Below the pieces are notes generated by a model. The model saw nothing but the letters and a program-made list of their open reading frames with translations. It did no database searches and was not told the origin of the DNA. This document shows positions 25,577 through 33,971 of a DNA stretch of 64,000 nucleotides, in pieces. How positions within the stretch are numbered: the stretch's first letter is position 1; the number at the start of each line of letters is the position of its first letter. The DNA comes from Pedobacter hiemivivus (lineage in GTDB: Bacteria > Bacteroidota > Bacteroidia > Sphingobacteriales > Sphingobacteriaceae): NCBI RefSeq assembly GCF_004331685.1, contig NZ_SJSM01000021.1:22415-86414 (forward strand), written 5' to 3'. A program made the translations under genes and the position numbers.

Positions 25577-26728
25577 TTATTTACTAAAATACATATCTGC
25601 AAGTTTATCAAAAGAAGGCACCGTATTGTAATGCCATTTGTTGATCACCACCCCATTTTTAAGTAACATTACGCCAGGGTTTGACCTAACCATACTTTTT
25701 AAAGGTACAGCATCGCCATAAAACACTTCAGCAAACAACTTCATACGTTTGCTAAATACATCTGCATCACTGGCGGAGTTTGAAGTTAACAAAACCGTTC
25801 TGATATTAAACTGCTCAGCAGCATTTAATGCCAGGGCATTAAGCTGAGCTATGGCATTCTCATTGGTTTCTTTTAAATTGTAGGCTACAATAACCAGATT
25901 ATAATAAGGATTCTCTATGAGTTCTTTGGTATAATCGGTACCTGAAGCATCAGAAATCAACAAATCTTTGATCTTAGGTTCATATCCTTTTTTTACCAAA
26001 ACCTTATCTGGGTCACCTACGATTTCCCAGTTCTCGTCCTTCCATATCTCCGTTTTCAGGTAATCTTTATCACTCATCACCTTCTTTTCACCCGTCTTCT
26101 TGTTCTGCATTTTGTACATAATGGCGTACTCATCACCTTTTTCTCCTTCAGGGATTTTCATCAACTGAGGTAGGTTTGCACCTATTTTATACGGTAAGAA
26201 ATCTAAAACAGGCAATGCGCTGTAAGTAAACACGCCAAATAAGGTAGAAGCCAGTGTTACAAAAGCAAATAACCCCTGCTGCACTTTCAAATTTGTAGTA
26301 ACAGGTTTGATCAAGTCGTGATTGATGAACAAATAAACGATCAATACCAATAGCACAAGGTCTTTAGAGAAGGATTGCCATGGGGTTAAAGGAATGGCAT
26401 CCCCAAAACAGCCACACGATGTAACCACTTTAAAAGCGGCAGATACAAAAGTTAGGAAGGTGAAAAAGACAATCACTGCCAGTAATCCGCCAGTTACTTT
26501 TTTGCTCCAAAATCCAAATAGCAACAATGCACCCAATACAATTTCAAATACACAAAGCAGTATGGCAATTTCTGTAGCCATACCACCCAAAAAAGACATA
26601 TGGAATACATCGAAATACTCTTGCAATTTATAGCCAAATCCAAGTGGATCATTGGCTTTAATTAATCCAGAAAAAATAAAAAGGACACCAACAAATATCC
26701 TCGAAAAGTTTAATGTAATCTTTCTCAT
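25577..26728 (-). CDS. DoxX/MauE-like membrane protein with C-terminal soluble domain (BT_3928-like)
   Basis: A 383-residue protein. The first ~150 residues form four membrane segments of the MauE/DoxX type, including SRIFVGVLFIFSGLIKANDP and the motif SCGCFGD (Cys105, Cys107). The C-terminal ~200 residues are soluble and include the thioredoxin-like-looking stretches NLVIVAYNLKET, FNIRTVLLTSNSASD and VRSNPGVMLLKNGVVINKWHYNTVP. The combination is common in Bacteroidota (BT_3928 family) and suggests thiol or quinone redox in the envelope; that is inference. Its ATG overlaps the upstream DUF1599 stop by one base. Confidence 0.85.
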   Translation of the reverse strand: MRKITLNFSRIFVGVLFIFSGLIKANDPLGFGYKLQEYFDVFHMSFLGGMATEIAILLCVFEIVLGALLLFGFWSKKVTGGLLAVIVFFTFLTFVSAAFKVVTSCGCFGDAIPLTPWQSFSKDLVLLVLIVYLFINHDLIKPVTTNLKVQQGLFAFVTLASTLFGVFTYSALPVLDFLPYKIGANLPQLMKIPEGEKGDEYAIMYKMQNKKTGEKKVMSDKDYLKTEIWKDENWEIVGDPDKVLVKKGYEPKIKDLLISDASGTDYTKELIENPYYNLVIVAYNLKETNENAIAQLNALALNAAEQFNIRTVLLTSNSASDADVFSKRMKLFAEVFYGDAVPLKSMVRSNPGVMLLKNGVVINKWHYNTVPSFDKLADMYFSK

Positions 26729-27270
26729 TACTGAACGCCCAATTTAATCAATGCAAAAACCGCATAATTTAACATATCCTGGTAATTGGCGCTCACACCT
26801 TCTGATGCTAATGTTTGTCCTAAATTATCTTCTATCTGTTTTACTCTAAAGATTTTCATTAAAATCAGATCCGTTAACGAGCTAATGCGCATATCCCTCC
26901 AGGCTTCACCATAATCGTGGTTTTTATTGAACATCAATTCCTTGGTTTCATTTACTTTTGTATCGTAAGCGGCCTCAACGGCTTTCAATTCCATTTCCAA
27001 AGGATCATGCTCGCTCAAATCCAATTGCATCATGGCAATTACACAATAATTAATGATGCCAATGTATTCGGAAGTGATGTCTTCCCCTACTTTAGATACT
27101 TTTTTCTCTTCTAATGTGCGAATGCGTTGCGCCTTGATGAAAATCTGATCGGTTATAGAGGCCGGTCTTAATATTCGCCACGCGGTTCCGTAGTCTTTTG
27201 TTTTCTTTAAAAAAAGCGATTTGCAAACTGCGATAACAGCGTCGAATTCCTGAGATGTATTTGTTGCCAA
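26728..27270 (-). CDS. DUF1599 protein with two tandem repeats
   Basis: A 180-residue cytosolic protein made of two repeats. Repeat 1 (about residues 13-83) and repeat 2 (about 103-178) share the pattern K-x2-DYGxAWRxxRxxSxTDxIxxKxxRxxxxE, then a NYxxxAxxxL helix. It looks all-helical, and the D/E-rich layout recalls MazG-like nucleotide pyrophosphatases, but this is speculation. The start is TTG at 27270. First gene of a tight minus operon with the MauE-like gene, the permease and aroK. The operon is divergent from folP-cdaA. Confidence 0.85.
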   Translation of the reverse strand: MATNTSQEFDAVIAVCKSLFLKKTKDYGTAWRILRPASITDQIFIKAQRIRTLEEKKVSKVGEDITSEYIGIINYCVIAMMQLDLSEHDPLEMELKAVEAAYDTKVNETKELMFNKNHDYGEAWRDMRISSLTDLILMKIFRVKQIEDNLGQTLASEGVSANYQDMLNYAVFALIKLGVQ

Positions 27271-27323
27271 AACAATTAAAATAATAAGTTCAAAACCCGT
27301 TTCAATACAACCCCTTTTTTATC

Positions 27324-27331
27324 TAAGTTTG
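27324..27331 (+). promoter_or_regulatory. -7 box of the folP promoter
   Basis: TAAGTTTG matches TAnnTTTG exactly and lies 11 bases before the folP ATG. No convincing TTTG was seen at the expected -33 position. Confidence 0.45.
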
Positions 27332-27342
27332 TACTCGAAACA

Positions 27343-28209
27343 ATGGCTAAAGATACATTTTTAAACCGAAAGACCACACTAAACCTAAAAGGTAAGCTGG
27401 TTGATTTAAGCACTCCCGCTGTAATGGGAATCTTAAACCTTACCACTGATTCGTTTTATAGTGAAAGCCGCATCAGCTCCGTTGAACTGGCGCTACAGCG
27501 TGCCCAAAGCATCATAAATGAAGGTGGCCTGTTTATTGATATTGGAGCTTACTCCTCCAGACCTGGGGCGGATGAAGTTAGTGAAGCAGAGGAAGTAGAC
27601 AAAATTGTTACAGCTGTAGCAGCCATTAGCGAGGCTTTTCCAGATGTATTTCTGTCGATTGATACTTTTCGTGCCAAGGTTGCCCGGGCAGCAGTTGAAG
27701 CCGGGGCACATATCATAAACGATATCGCCGCTGGCAATATGGATGAGGACATGTTTGAAACTGTGGCGGACTTAAATGTTCCTTACATCATTATGCACAT
27801 GAAGGGAACGCCTAAAACCATGCAGCAGCATACCAACTACCATCATATGATGTTGGAAATGACCTGCTATTTCTCTGAGAAGGTAGATAGGCTTAAAAAA
27901 TTAGGCGTAAAAGACATCATTCTCGATCCTGGCTTTGGTTTTTCTAAAACGCTTGACCAAAATTATGAGTTATTGCAGCATATGGAAGACCTCAACATTT
28001 TTGAACTTCCTGTTCTTGCCGGCCTTTCGAGAAAGTCTATGATCTATAAATTTTTAGGTGGCGGCCCTGAACAAGCATTAAATGGCACTACAGCCCTCAA
28101 TACCATCGCCTTATTAAAGGGCGCTAACATTTTGCGTGTTCATGATGTAAAAGCAGCAGCCGAGTGCATAGCCTTGGTTGGAAAGACACAAGAGCAACAA
28201 TATGGCTAA
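27343..28209 (+). CDS. folP: Dihydropteroate synthase
   Basis: A 288-residue folate enzyme that joins p-aminobenzoate to dihydropterin pyrophosphate. The motif GILNLTTDSFYSESR is the first family signature, FIDIGAYSSRPGADEV the second, and DPGFGFSKTLDQNYELL with LAGLSRKSMIYK complete the binding site. Normal length. It is followed by cdaA after 61 bases, a common Bacteroidota pairing. Confidence 0.96.
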   Translation: MAKDTFLNRKTTLNLKGKLVDLSTPAVMGILNLTTDSFYSESRISSVELALQRAQSIINEGGLFIDIGAYSSRPGADEVSEAEEVDKIVTAVAAISEAFPDVFLSIDTFRAKVARAAVEAGAHIINDIAAGNMDEDMFETVADLNVPYIIMHMKGTPKTMQQHTNYHHMMLEMTCYFSEKVDRLKKLGVKDIILDPGFGFSKTLDQNYELLQHMEDLNIFELPVLAGLSRKSMIYKFLGGGPEQALNGTTALNTIALLKGANILRVHDVKAAAECIALVGKTQEQQYG

Positions 28210-28270
28210 AAAATTCCTAACTTGGCAGTAGTTAAGCTGATGCATTTTTGCAAAACAACAATTAGACACA

Positions 28271-29062
28271 TTGAAAACACTTGAATTCGATTTCTTAAAG
28301 ATTACCGTTACAGATGCAGTAGACATAATTCTTGTTGCGCTTATCATATATTACATTTATAACCTCATCAAAAATACCCTTGCCGTAAATCTTTTACTGG
28401 GTATGGTGATTATACTGGCGATACATTGGATAGTAGATGCGCTGCACATGAGCCTACTTTCCGGTATTCTCAATCAATTTATGAGTGTGGGAATTATCGC
28501 GTTGATCGTGATCTTTCAACCCGAAATACGTCGGTTTCTATTACTCATTGGAAAGAATACCTTTTTACAGCAAAACAAGGCATGGTGGGGATATTTGTTT
28601 GGCAGCAAAAACATCGAACAAAACAACCTGATTAGAATTAAGCCCATTATTGATGCCTGCAAAAGCATGAAAAAGTCGAGGACAGGTGCCTTAATTGTAT
28701 TTGTCAAATTTTACGACGACCAACTTTTTGCCAATAGCTGCGAGCTCATCGACTCTAAAATATCAAAGCGCTTACTAGAAAGTATTTTCCAGAAATATAG
28801 CCCCCTTCATGATGGCGCCGTTGTTATTGCTGAAAATAAAATTAAAAGCGCGAGCTGTATCCTTCCCCTAACCGATAATGATAAGCTACCGCCACAATTT
28901 GGTCTGCGCCATCGCGCCGGCATCGGCGTGTCGGAAACCACGGACGCAGTTGCCGTTATCATATCAGAAGAGACGGGTGAAATTGCCTATGCCAAACAAG
29001 GAAGAGTACGAATGAATGTCTCATTTGGAGAGCTTGAAAAATTACTGAATAAGGATTTCTAA
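28271..29062 (+). CDS. cdaA: Diadenylate cyclase CdaA (c-di-AMP synthase)
   Basis: A 263-residue membrane enzyme with three N-terminal hydrophobic segments and a C-terminal DisA_N domain. The catalytic motifs are HDGAVVIAENKI and LRHRAGIGVSETTDA, which bind ATP and metal. It makes c-di-AMP, which controls turgor and cell wall in many bacteria. It starts with TTG at 28271, and no ATG fits the family N-terminus. It probably shares the folP promoter. Confidence 0.94.
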   Translation: MKTLEFDFLKITVTDAVDIILVALIIYYIYNLIKNTLAVNLLLGMVIILAIHWIVDALHMSLLSGILNQFMSVGIIALIVIFQPEIRRFLLLIGKNTFLQQNKAWWGYLFGSKNIEQNNLIRIKPIIDACKSMKKSRTGALIVFVKFYDDQLFANSCELIDSKISKRLLESIFQKYSPLHDGAVVIAENKIKSASCILPLTDNDKLPPQFGLRHRAGIGVSETTDAVAVIISEETGEIAYAKQGRVRMNVSFGELEKLLNKDF

Positions 29063-29157
29063 TTTCCTTGCTATAAACTTCTTAATCACCATACATTGGC
29101 GTCAAAATCATTAATCAATTAATTCAATATCATTAACTAAGTATTTCAATAATTCTT

Positions 29158-31518
29158 TTGAAGATAAAAAAGTATATATATAGCACACTACTGGTACTTT
29201 ACTGCTTCTCAAGTTCCATTTTTGCAAAATCTCAAGCAACAGCTCCCCTTGCAAAAAATGGTGTAATAGACCTACGAGATCAATTGTTAGACCATAAAAT
29301 TGCACTTAATGGCGAGTGGTTATTCTATTGGAATGAATTTTTAATGCCTGATAAACCTGAGCTAAGCCCAGGAAAGCTGGTCAATTTTCCTTTTATGTGG
29401 ACAGACGAAATAAATGGTAAAAGCTTTCCCTCTAAAGGTTTTGCAACTTACAAGCTGACCATTTTGCTCCCTAAAAGCGACAACCCTTTAAGAATTGCGA
29501 TGCCCGAAGTTTACAGCGCCTACCGTTTGTTTGTTAATGGACATAAAATGGCATCCAATGGGCATGTGAGCACAACTGCTAAAGATTTTGTCCCCTACTG
29601 GGAATATAAAACAGTAGAGTTACCACGTAACGCAGATACCTTAACCCTATTGCTACAGATCGCAAACTTTACACATAGCAAGGGCGGCATTAAAAAAGCG
29701 ATGTGGATAGGAGATAAAGAAGATATTATTCTAAAAAGGAAACAATCAGAAGCTATTGATTTATTGCTAACTGGTTGCCTGATCATGGGTGGATTTTTCT
29801 TTTTAGGCCTTTATTTAATGGGCAACAGAGATAAAGCCATTTTATTATTCGCCTTATTCTCGATAGTTTATAGCTACAGAATTGTCGGAATAGACAACTA
29901 TGAACTCCATACGGTTTTACCCCATGTCAATTGGTACTTAACAGTACGCCTTGAGTATTTAACGCTGTTTTTAGGCATAGGATTATTTGCCTTGTACACG
30001 CGCTACCTTTACCCGGCCGAAGTGAATATTGATATTATAAGAGCCTTTTGCTTACTCTGTTTTGGTTTTTCTTTAGCGGCACTTTTCTTAGCCCCGATCT
30101 ATTTTACTCAATTAATGAATCCCTTTCTTGCAGTGATGATATTCTGCCTGGTCTATGTGCCTTATGTATATATGTTGGCCTACATCAGGAAAAGGCCCGG
30201 AGCCATTTATACTTTGATGAGTTCATTTGCACTGATGCCGGTTTTCGCTATATCGCTGTTTCACTACTGGTCAATAATCCCTCAATTCCAATTACTTAGC
30301 TTCCTTTTCTACATTAGCTTTTTCTTTCTTCAATCACTTATACTTTCACATCGGGTTTCATTTAAATTGAAAAAGGCGAGAGTTGAGGCAGAACAAGGAT
30401 TAAAAGCAAAAAGTGAGTTTTTAAGCACCATGAGTCATGAGATCAGAACTCCGTTAAATGCAGTTATTGGCATGAGTCACCTGCTCTTAAAAAATACCCC
30501 CAGGGATGATCAAAAAGAGCAATTGGATGTAATGCTTTTCTCTGCAAACAATCTGCTATCGATAGTAAATGACATTTTAGACCTCAATAAAATTGAAGCA
30601 GGAAAAGTCTCCTTTGAGCGCATTGAGATGGATGTAGCTTCCATTGCTGGGAATATTGTTTCAGGACTACAGGGGGCAGCAAATGATAAGGGTATTGGCT
30701 TGACACTAAATGTCGACACGGACCTAAAAAACAGACTACTGGGCGACCCTACCCGCCTATCTCAGGTGATTACCAACTTGGTACACAATGCTATAAAATT
30801 TACAAACCATGGCTTTGTACAGGTAGGCGTAAAAGTGATTGCGCAAACGGATGATACTATAACGCTAAACATTGAAGTTACAGATACGGGTATTGGCATA
30901 TCAAAGGATAAACAGCGTGTTATTTTTGAAAGGTTTACACAAGCCGACTCTTCTACCTCCAGAGGGTTCGGTGGAACTGGTCTGGGCTTATCTATTTGCA
31001 AACGCATACTAGAGCTTCAAAACTCATCCCTAAACCTGGTTAGTTACGTAGGAAAAGGATCTACATTTTATTTTGTACAGACCTTTGATAAGAGCCTAAA
31101 AACGCTAGAGCTTAATAAACTGGAACAATTACCAAATGAAAGTGACCAGCTACTTACTGGTATCCATATCTTACTGGTTGAAGATAACCTAATGAATGTG
31201 CTTGTGGCGCAAAGATATCTAGAGCGCTGGGGTGCAACTATAGATGTTGCATTAAATGGTCAGGAAGCATTAGACAAACTCGATGTAAACAAGCATCAAT
31301 TGATATTGATGGATTTACATATGCCAGTAATGGATGGTTATGAAGCTAGCACCAAAATGCGTCAAAATGGGGTTATTACCCCTATTATTGCACTTACGGC
31401 CAACTTGCCTGAGGAAATAGAATTAAGGGTAGCGGAGGCTGGGATTGATGACATCGTGATCAAACCGTTTTTACCTGATGAATTGTACAGGAAAGTTTTA
31501 CACCATCTTTCTTACTAA
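29158..31518 (+). CDS. Hybrid sensor histidine kinase/response regulator with 7TMR-DISM sensor
   Basis: A 786-residue protein starting at TTG 29158; an in-frame stop upstream leaves no better start. Order: signal peptide, an extracytoplasmic beta-jelly-roll (7TMR-DISM-type, about 40-180), seven hydrophobic segments (about 195-400), a HisKA domain with phosphorylatable His427 in STMSHEIRTPLNAVIG, a HATPase domain with GTGLGLSICKR, and a C-terminal receiver with Asp719 in LILMDLHMP. No response regulator gene is adjacent, so this is an orphan hybrid kinase. The DISM domain in other proteins binds carbohydrates; the ligand here is unknown. Confidence 0.92.
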   Translation: MKIKKYIYSTLLVLYCFSSSIFAKSQATAPLAKNGVIDLRDQLLDHKIALNGEWLFYWNEFLMPDKPELSPGKLVNFPFMWTDEINGKSFPSKGFATYKLTILLPKSDNPLRIAMPEVYSAYRLFVNGHKMASNGHVSTTAKDFVPYWEYKTVELPRNADTLTLLLQIANFTHSKGGIKKAMWIGDKEDIILKRKQSEAIDLLLTGCLIMGGFFFLGLYLMGNRDKAILLFALFSIVYSYRIVGIDNYELHTVLPHVNWYLTVRLEYLTLFLGIGLFALYTRYLYPAEVNIDIIRAFCLLCFGFSLAALFLAPIYFTQLMNPFLAVMIFCLVYVPYVYMLAYIRKRPGAIYTLMSSFALMPVFAISLFHYWSIIPQFQLLSFLFYISFFFLQSLILSHRVSFKLKKARVEAEQGLKAKSEFLSTMSHEIRTPLNAVIGMSHLLLKNTPRDDQKEQLDVMLFSANNLLSIVNDILDLNKIEAGKVSFERIEMDVASIAGNIVSGLQGAANDKGIGLTLNVDTDLKNRLLGDPTRLSQVITNLVHNAIKFTNHGFVQVGVKVIAQTDDTITLNIEVTDTGIGISKDKQRVIFERFTQADSSTSRGFGGTGLGLSICKRILELQNSSLNLVSYVGKGSTFYFVQTFDKSLKTLELNKLEQLPNESDQLLTGIHILLVEDNLMNVLVAQRYLERWGATIDVALNGQEALDKLDVNKHQLILMDLHMPVMDGYEASTKMRQNGVITPIIALTANLPEEIELRVAEAGIDDIVIKPFLPDELYRKVLHHLSY

Positions 31519-31523
31519 ATAAA

Positions 31524-31553
31524 AAAAGGGCAATCTTTTCAGATAGCCCTTTT
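31524..31553. terminator. Bidirectional terminator between kinase and bacilliredoxin genes
   Basis: AAAAGGGC (31524-31531) pairs with GCCCTTTT (31546-31553), and the inner ATCT/AGAT extends the stem. A/T tracts on both sides allow use in either direction between convergent genes. Confidence 0.7.
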
Positions 31554-31575
31554 CATAAATCTTTCGTTTAAACGA

Positions 31576-31986
31576 TTAGCAATACTGATCGAATGCACCG
31601 ATCAAACTATCTGCAATCATTTGTGCCGGGCGACCTTCAATCTGATGACGCTCGATCATATGAACCAACTTACCATCTTTAAATAAAGCCATTGCTGGTG
31701 ATGAAGGAGGAAAAGGCATCATATAACCTCTTGCTCTATCTACTGCTTCTTTTTCCATACCTGCAAAAACTGTAACCAGTTTATCAGGATGTTTTTCATT
31801 AGCTGCTGCCAGTCTTGCTGCCGGGCGCGCGTTTGCAGCGGCACAACCGCATACAGAGTTTACAACAACAAATACAGTTCCTTCGCCACTGATAGCGTTA
31901 TCAACATCTTCTGCCGTTTTTAATTCTTCAAAACCTACTTTAGTAAGTTCTGCACGCATTGGTTCTACTAAATATTCTGGATACAT
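31576..31986 (-). CDS. Bacilliredoxin (BrxA/BrxB, YphP/YqiW family)
   Basis: A 136-residue thioredoxin-fold protein with the CGC active-site motif at Cys46 and Cys48 (NSVCGCAAANARPA) and the family segment MMPFPPSSPAMALFKDGKLVHMIERHQIEGR. It reduces mixed disulfides of protein thiols with bacillithiol. This implies the host makes bacillithiol or a related thiol. A canonical promoter lies upstream. Confidence 0.92.
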   Translation of the reverse strand: MYPEYLVEPMRAELTKVGFEELKTAEDVDNAISGEGTVFVVVNSVCGCAAANARPAARLAAANEKHPDKLVTVFAGMEKEAVDRARGYMMPFPPSSPAMALFKDGKLVHMIERHQIEGRPAQMIADSLIGAFDQYC

Positions 31987-32023
31987 ATGCTTTAAGTACT
32001 TTTATAATTCCTATTTGAATATA

Positions 32024-32054
32024 CAAATGTACAGCACTTGTAGTTAGCATCAAA
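32024..32054 (-). promoter_or_regulatory. Promoter of the bacilliredoxin gene
   Basis: On the minus strand TTTG (32054-32051), a 19-base spacer, and TACATTTG (32031-32024): both elements match the Bacteroidota consensus exactly. Confidence 0.7.
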
Positions 32055-32193
32055 GGTCTAGCGGGTTATGGAGATAGTTTTTACCATTAAATTACTTTGA
32101 ACGGTTAGTTAACGACCTGCTGCACCATTGCTATTTGGAGGAGAAAGTATACCTTTAAAATTCATTCTGAAAAGCATAAATTAAACTACAGAG

Positions 32194-32502
32194 ATGATGA
32201 ATACTAAAACCCAGCCCCTGTTCCGCCTAGAAATGGATCCTAATAAATTGGACTCAAAAATTAAAAGCTTTGAATACAATGGAAATCATTATCTATATGT
32301 ATGCCATTTGAATGTGTATTCAACAAAAGCTGCAGGACACCACGATGATCGTCCAGACCAGGTTAAGTATTTGATAAAAAGCTTTTATGGCAAATATCTT
32401 GACGAAATAGTTCCTCTTAAGGATTTTGAAGCTAATAATTTTTATGAAAAACTAGCGGAAGATATTGACGCTCATTTGATTTCAATAGAGGGAAGTTATT
32501 AA
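32194..32502 (+). CDS. Hypothetical protein, 102 aa
   Basis: I do not recognise this protein. It is small, soluble and charged, with a central stretch KIKSFEYNGNHYLYVCHLNVYS that looks like two beta strands, then a His/Asp-rich turn (AGHHDDRPDQV) and two helices. The His-Asp cluster could bind metal, which is a guess. It lies alone between the bacilliredoxin promoter and the ahcY promoter. A real gene is likely from codon use. Confidence 0.6.
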   Translation: MMNTKTQPLFRLEMDPNKLDSKIKSFEYNGNHYLYVCHLNVYSTKAAGHHDDRPDQVKYLIKSFYGKYLDEIVPLKDFEANNFYEKLAEDIDAHLISIEGSY

Positions 32503-32517
32503 TTCCAAAAATGCTTT

Positions 32518-32549
32518 TTTGTAATTGGCAAAGGAATGCCGTAAATTTG
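32518..32549 (+). promoter_or_regulatory. Promoter of ahcY
   Basis: TTTG (32518-32521), a 20-base spacer and TAAATTTG (32542-32549), a clear Bacteroidota primary promoter 25 bases before the ATG. Confidence 0.75.
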
Positions 32550-32573
32550 CACTTCATTTAAACAAAAAAAAAT

Positions 32574-33890
32574 ATGTCATCAGTAGAGACAACTTACGTT
32601 CCTTACAAAGTTAAGGACATTTCACTGGCAGAATGGGGCCGCAAAGAAATCGGATTGGCAGAGGCAGAAATGCCGGGCTTAATGTCATTACGTGAAGAAT
32701 TCGGACCATCAAAACCTTTAAAAGGTGCCCGCATTGCAGGATGCTTACACATGACCATCCAGACTGCGGTTTTAATTGAAACATTAGTAGAACTTGGTGC
32801 TGAAGTGACTTGGTCATCTTGCAACATTTTCTCTACACAAGACCATGCTGCTGCTGCTATTGCTGCTGCAGGTATTCAGGTTTACGCCTGGAAAGGTTTA
32901 GATGAAGAGAGCTTTGACTGGTGTATCGAGCAAACTTTACATTTCGGTCCTGAGCGCCAGCCATTAAACATGATCTTAGATGATGGTGGTGATTTGACTA
33001 ACATGGTATTCGATAGATTCCCTGAACTGATTGCTGCAATCAAAGGTTTATCTGAAGAAACCACTACAGGCGTACACCGTTTATATGAGCGCATGAAAAA
33101 TGGCACTTTGCATTTACCTGCAATCAATGTAAACGATTCAGTTACTAAATCTAAATTTGACAATAAATACGGCTGCCGTGAGTCGTTAGTTGATGCGATC
33201 CGTCGTGCTACTGACGTAATGATGGCTGGTAAAGTTGCTGTTGTAGTAGGTTATGGTGATGTAGGTAAAGGTTCTGCAGAATCTTTAAGCTCACAAGGTG
33301 TACGTGTAATCGTTTCAGAAATTGATCCGATCTGTGCACTACAAGCTGCAATGGAAGGTTATGAAGTTAAAAAATTCGCTACAGCTGTTAAAGAAGCTGA
33401 TATCATTGTAACCACTACTGGTAACTGTGATATTGTTCGTGCTGAGCACTTCAAAACCATGAAAGACAAAGCGATCGTTTGTAACATTGGTCACTTCGAC
33501 AATGAGATTGACGTTGCTTGGTTAAACAAAAACTACGGCAATACTAAAATAGAAATCAAACCTCAAGTAGATTTGTATACTATTGATGGTAAAGACATCA
33601 TTTTATTAGCTGAAGGTCGTTTGGTAAACTTAGGTTGCGCAACTGGTCACCCTAGTTTTGTAATGTCTAACTCATTTACAAACCAAACTTTAGCCCAATT
33701 AGAGCTTTGGACTAACACAGATAAATATGAGAACAAAGTATATGTTCTTCCTAAATATTTAGATGAGAAAGTAGCACGTTTACATTTAGCTAAAATTGGT
33801 GTAGAACTTGATGTTTTAGATCAACACCAAGCTGATTATATCGGTGTTCCAGTTGAAGGTCCGTTTAAACCTGAAGCTTACAGATACTAA
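32574..33890 (+). CDS. ahcY: Adenosylhomocysteinase
   Basis: A 438-residue enzyme that splits S-adenosylhomocysteine into adenosine and homocysteine. NAD-binding motif VVVGYGDVGKGSAESL, substrate-binding LDDGGDLTNMVF, and the C-terminal GVELDVLDQHQADYIGVPVEGPFKPEAYRY end typical of the family. Highly expressed, with a strong promoter and terminator of its own. Complete and of normal length. Confidence 0.97.
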   Translation: MSSVETTYVPYKVKDISLAEWGRKEIGLAEAEMPGLMSLREEFGPSKPLKGARIAGCLHMTIQTAVLIETLVELGAEVTWSSCNIFSTQDHAAAAIAAAGIQVYAWKGLDEESFDWCIEQTLHFGPERQPLNMILDDGGDLTNMVFDRFPELIAAIKGLSEETTTGVHRLYERMKNGTLHLPAINVNDSVTKSKFDNKYGCRESLVDAIRRATDVMMAGKVAVVVGYGDVGKGSAESLSSQGVRVIVSEIDPICALQAAMEGYEVKKFATAVKEADIIVTTTGNCDIVRAEHFKTMKDKAIVCNIGHFDNEIDVAWLNKNYGNTKIEIKPQVDLYTIDGKDIILLAEGRLVNLGCATGHPSFVMSNSFTNQTLAQLELWTNTDKYENKVYVLPKYLDEKVARLHLAKIGVELDVLDQHQADYIGVPVEGPFKPEAYRY

Positions 33891-33928
33891 CCGTAACAAC
33901 GGATACTAAATCTGTTAAAAATAGAAAA

Positions 33929-33959
33929 GGGATGCAATTATAAAATTGCATCCCTTTTT
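33929..33959 (+). terminator. Terminator of ahcY
   Basis: GGGATGCAAT (33929-33938) pairs with ATTGCATCCC (33945-33954) followed by TTTTT. Confidence 0.85.
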
Positions 33960-33971
33960 CATTAAAATTAT

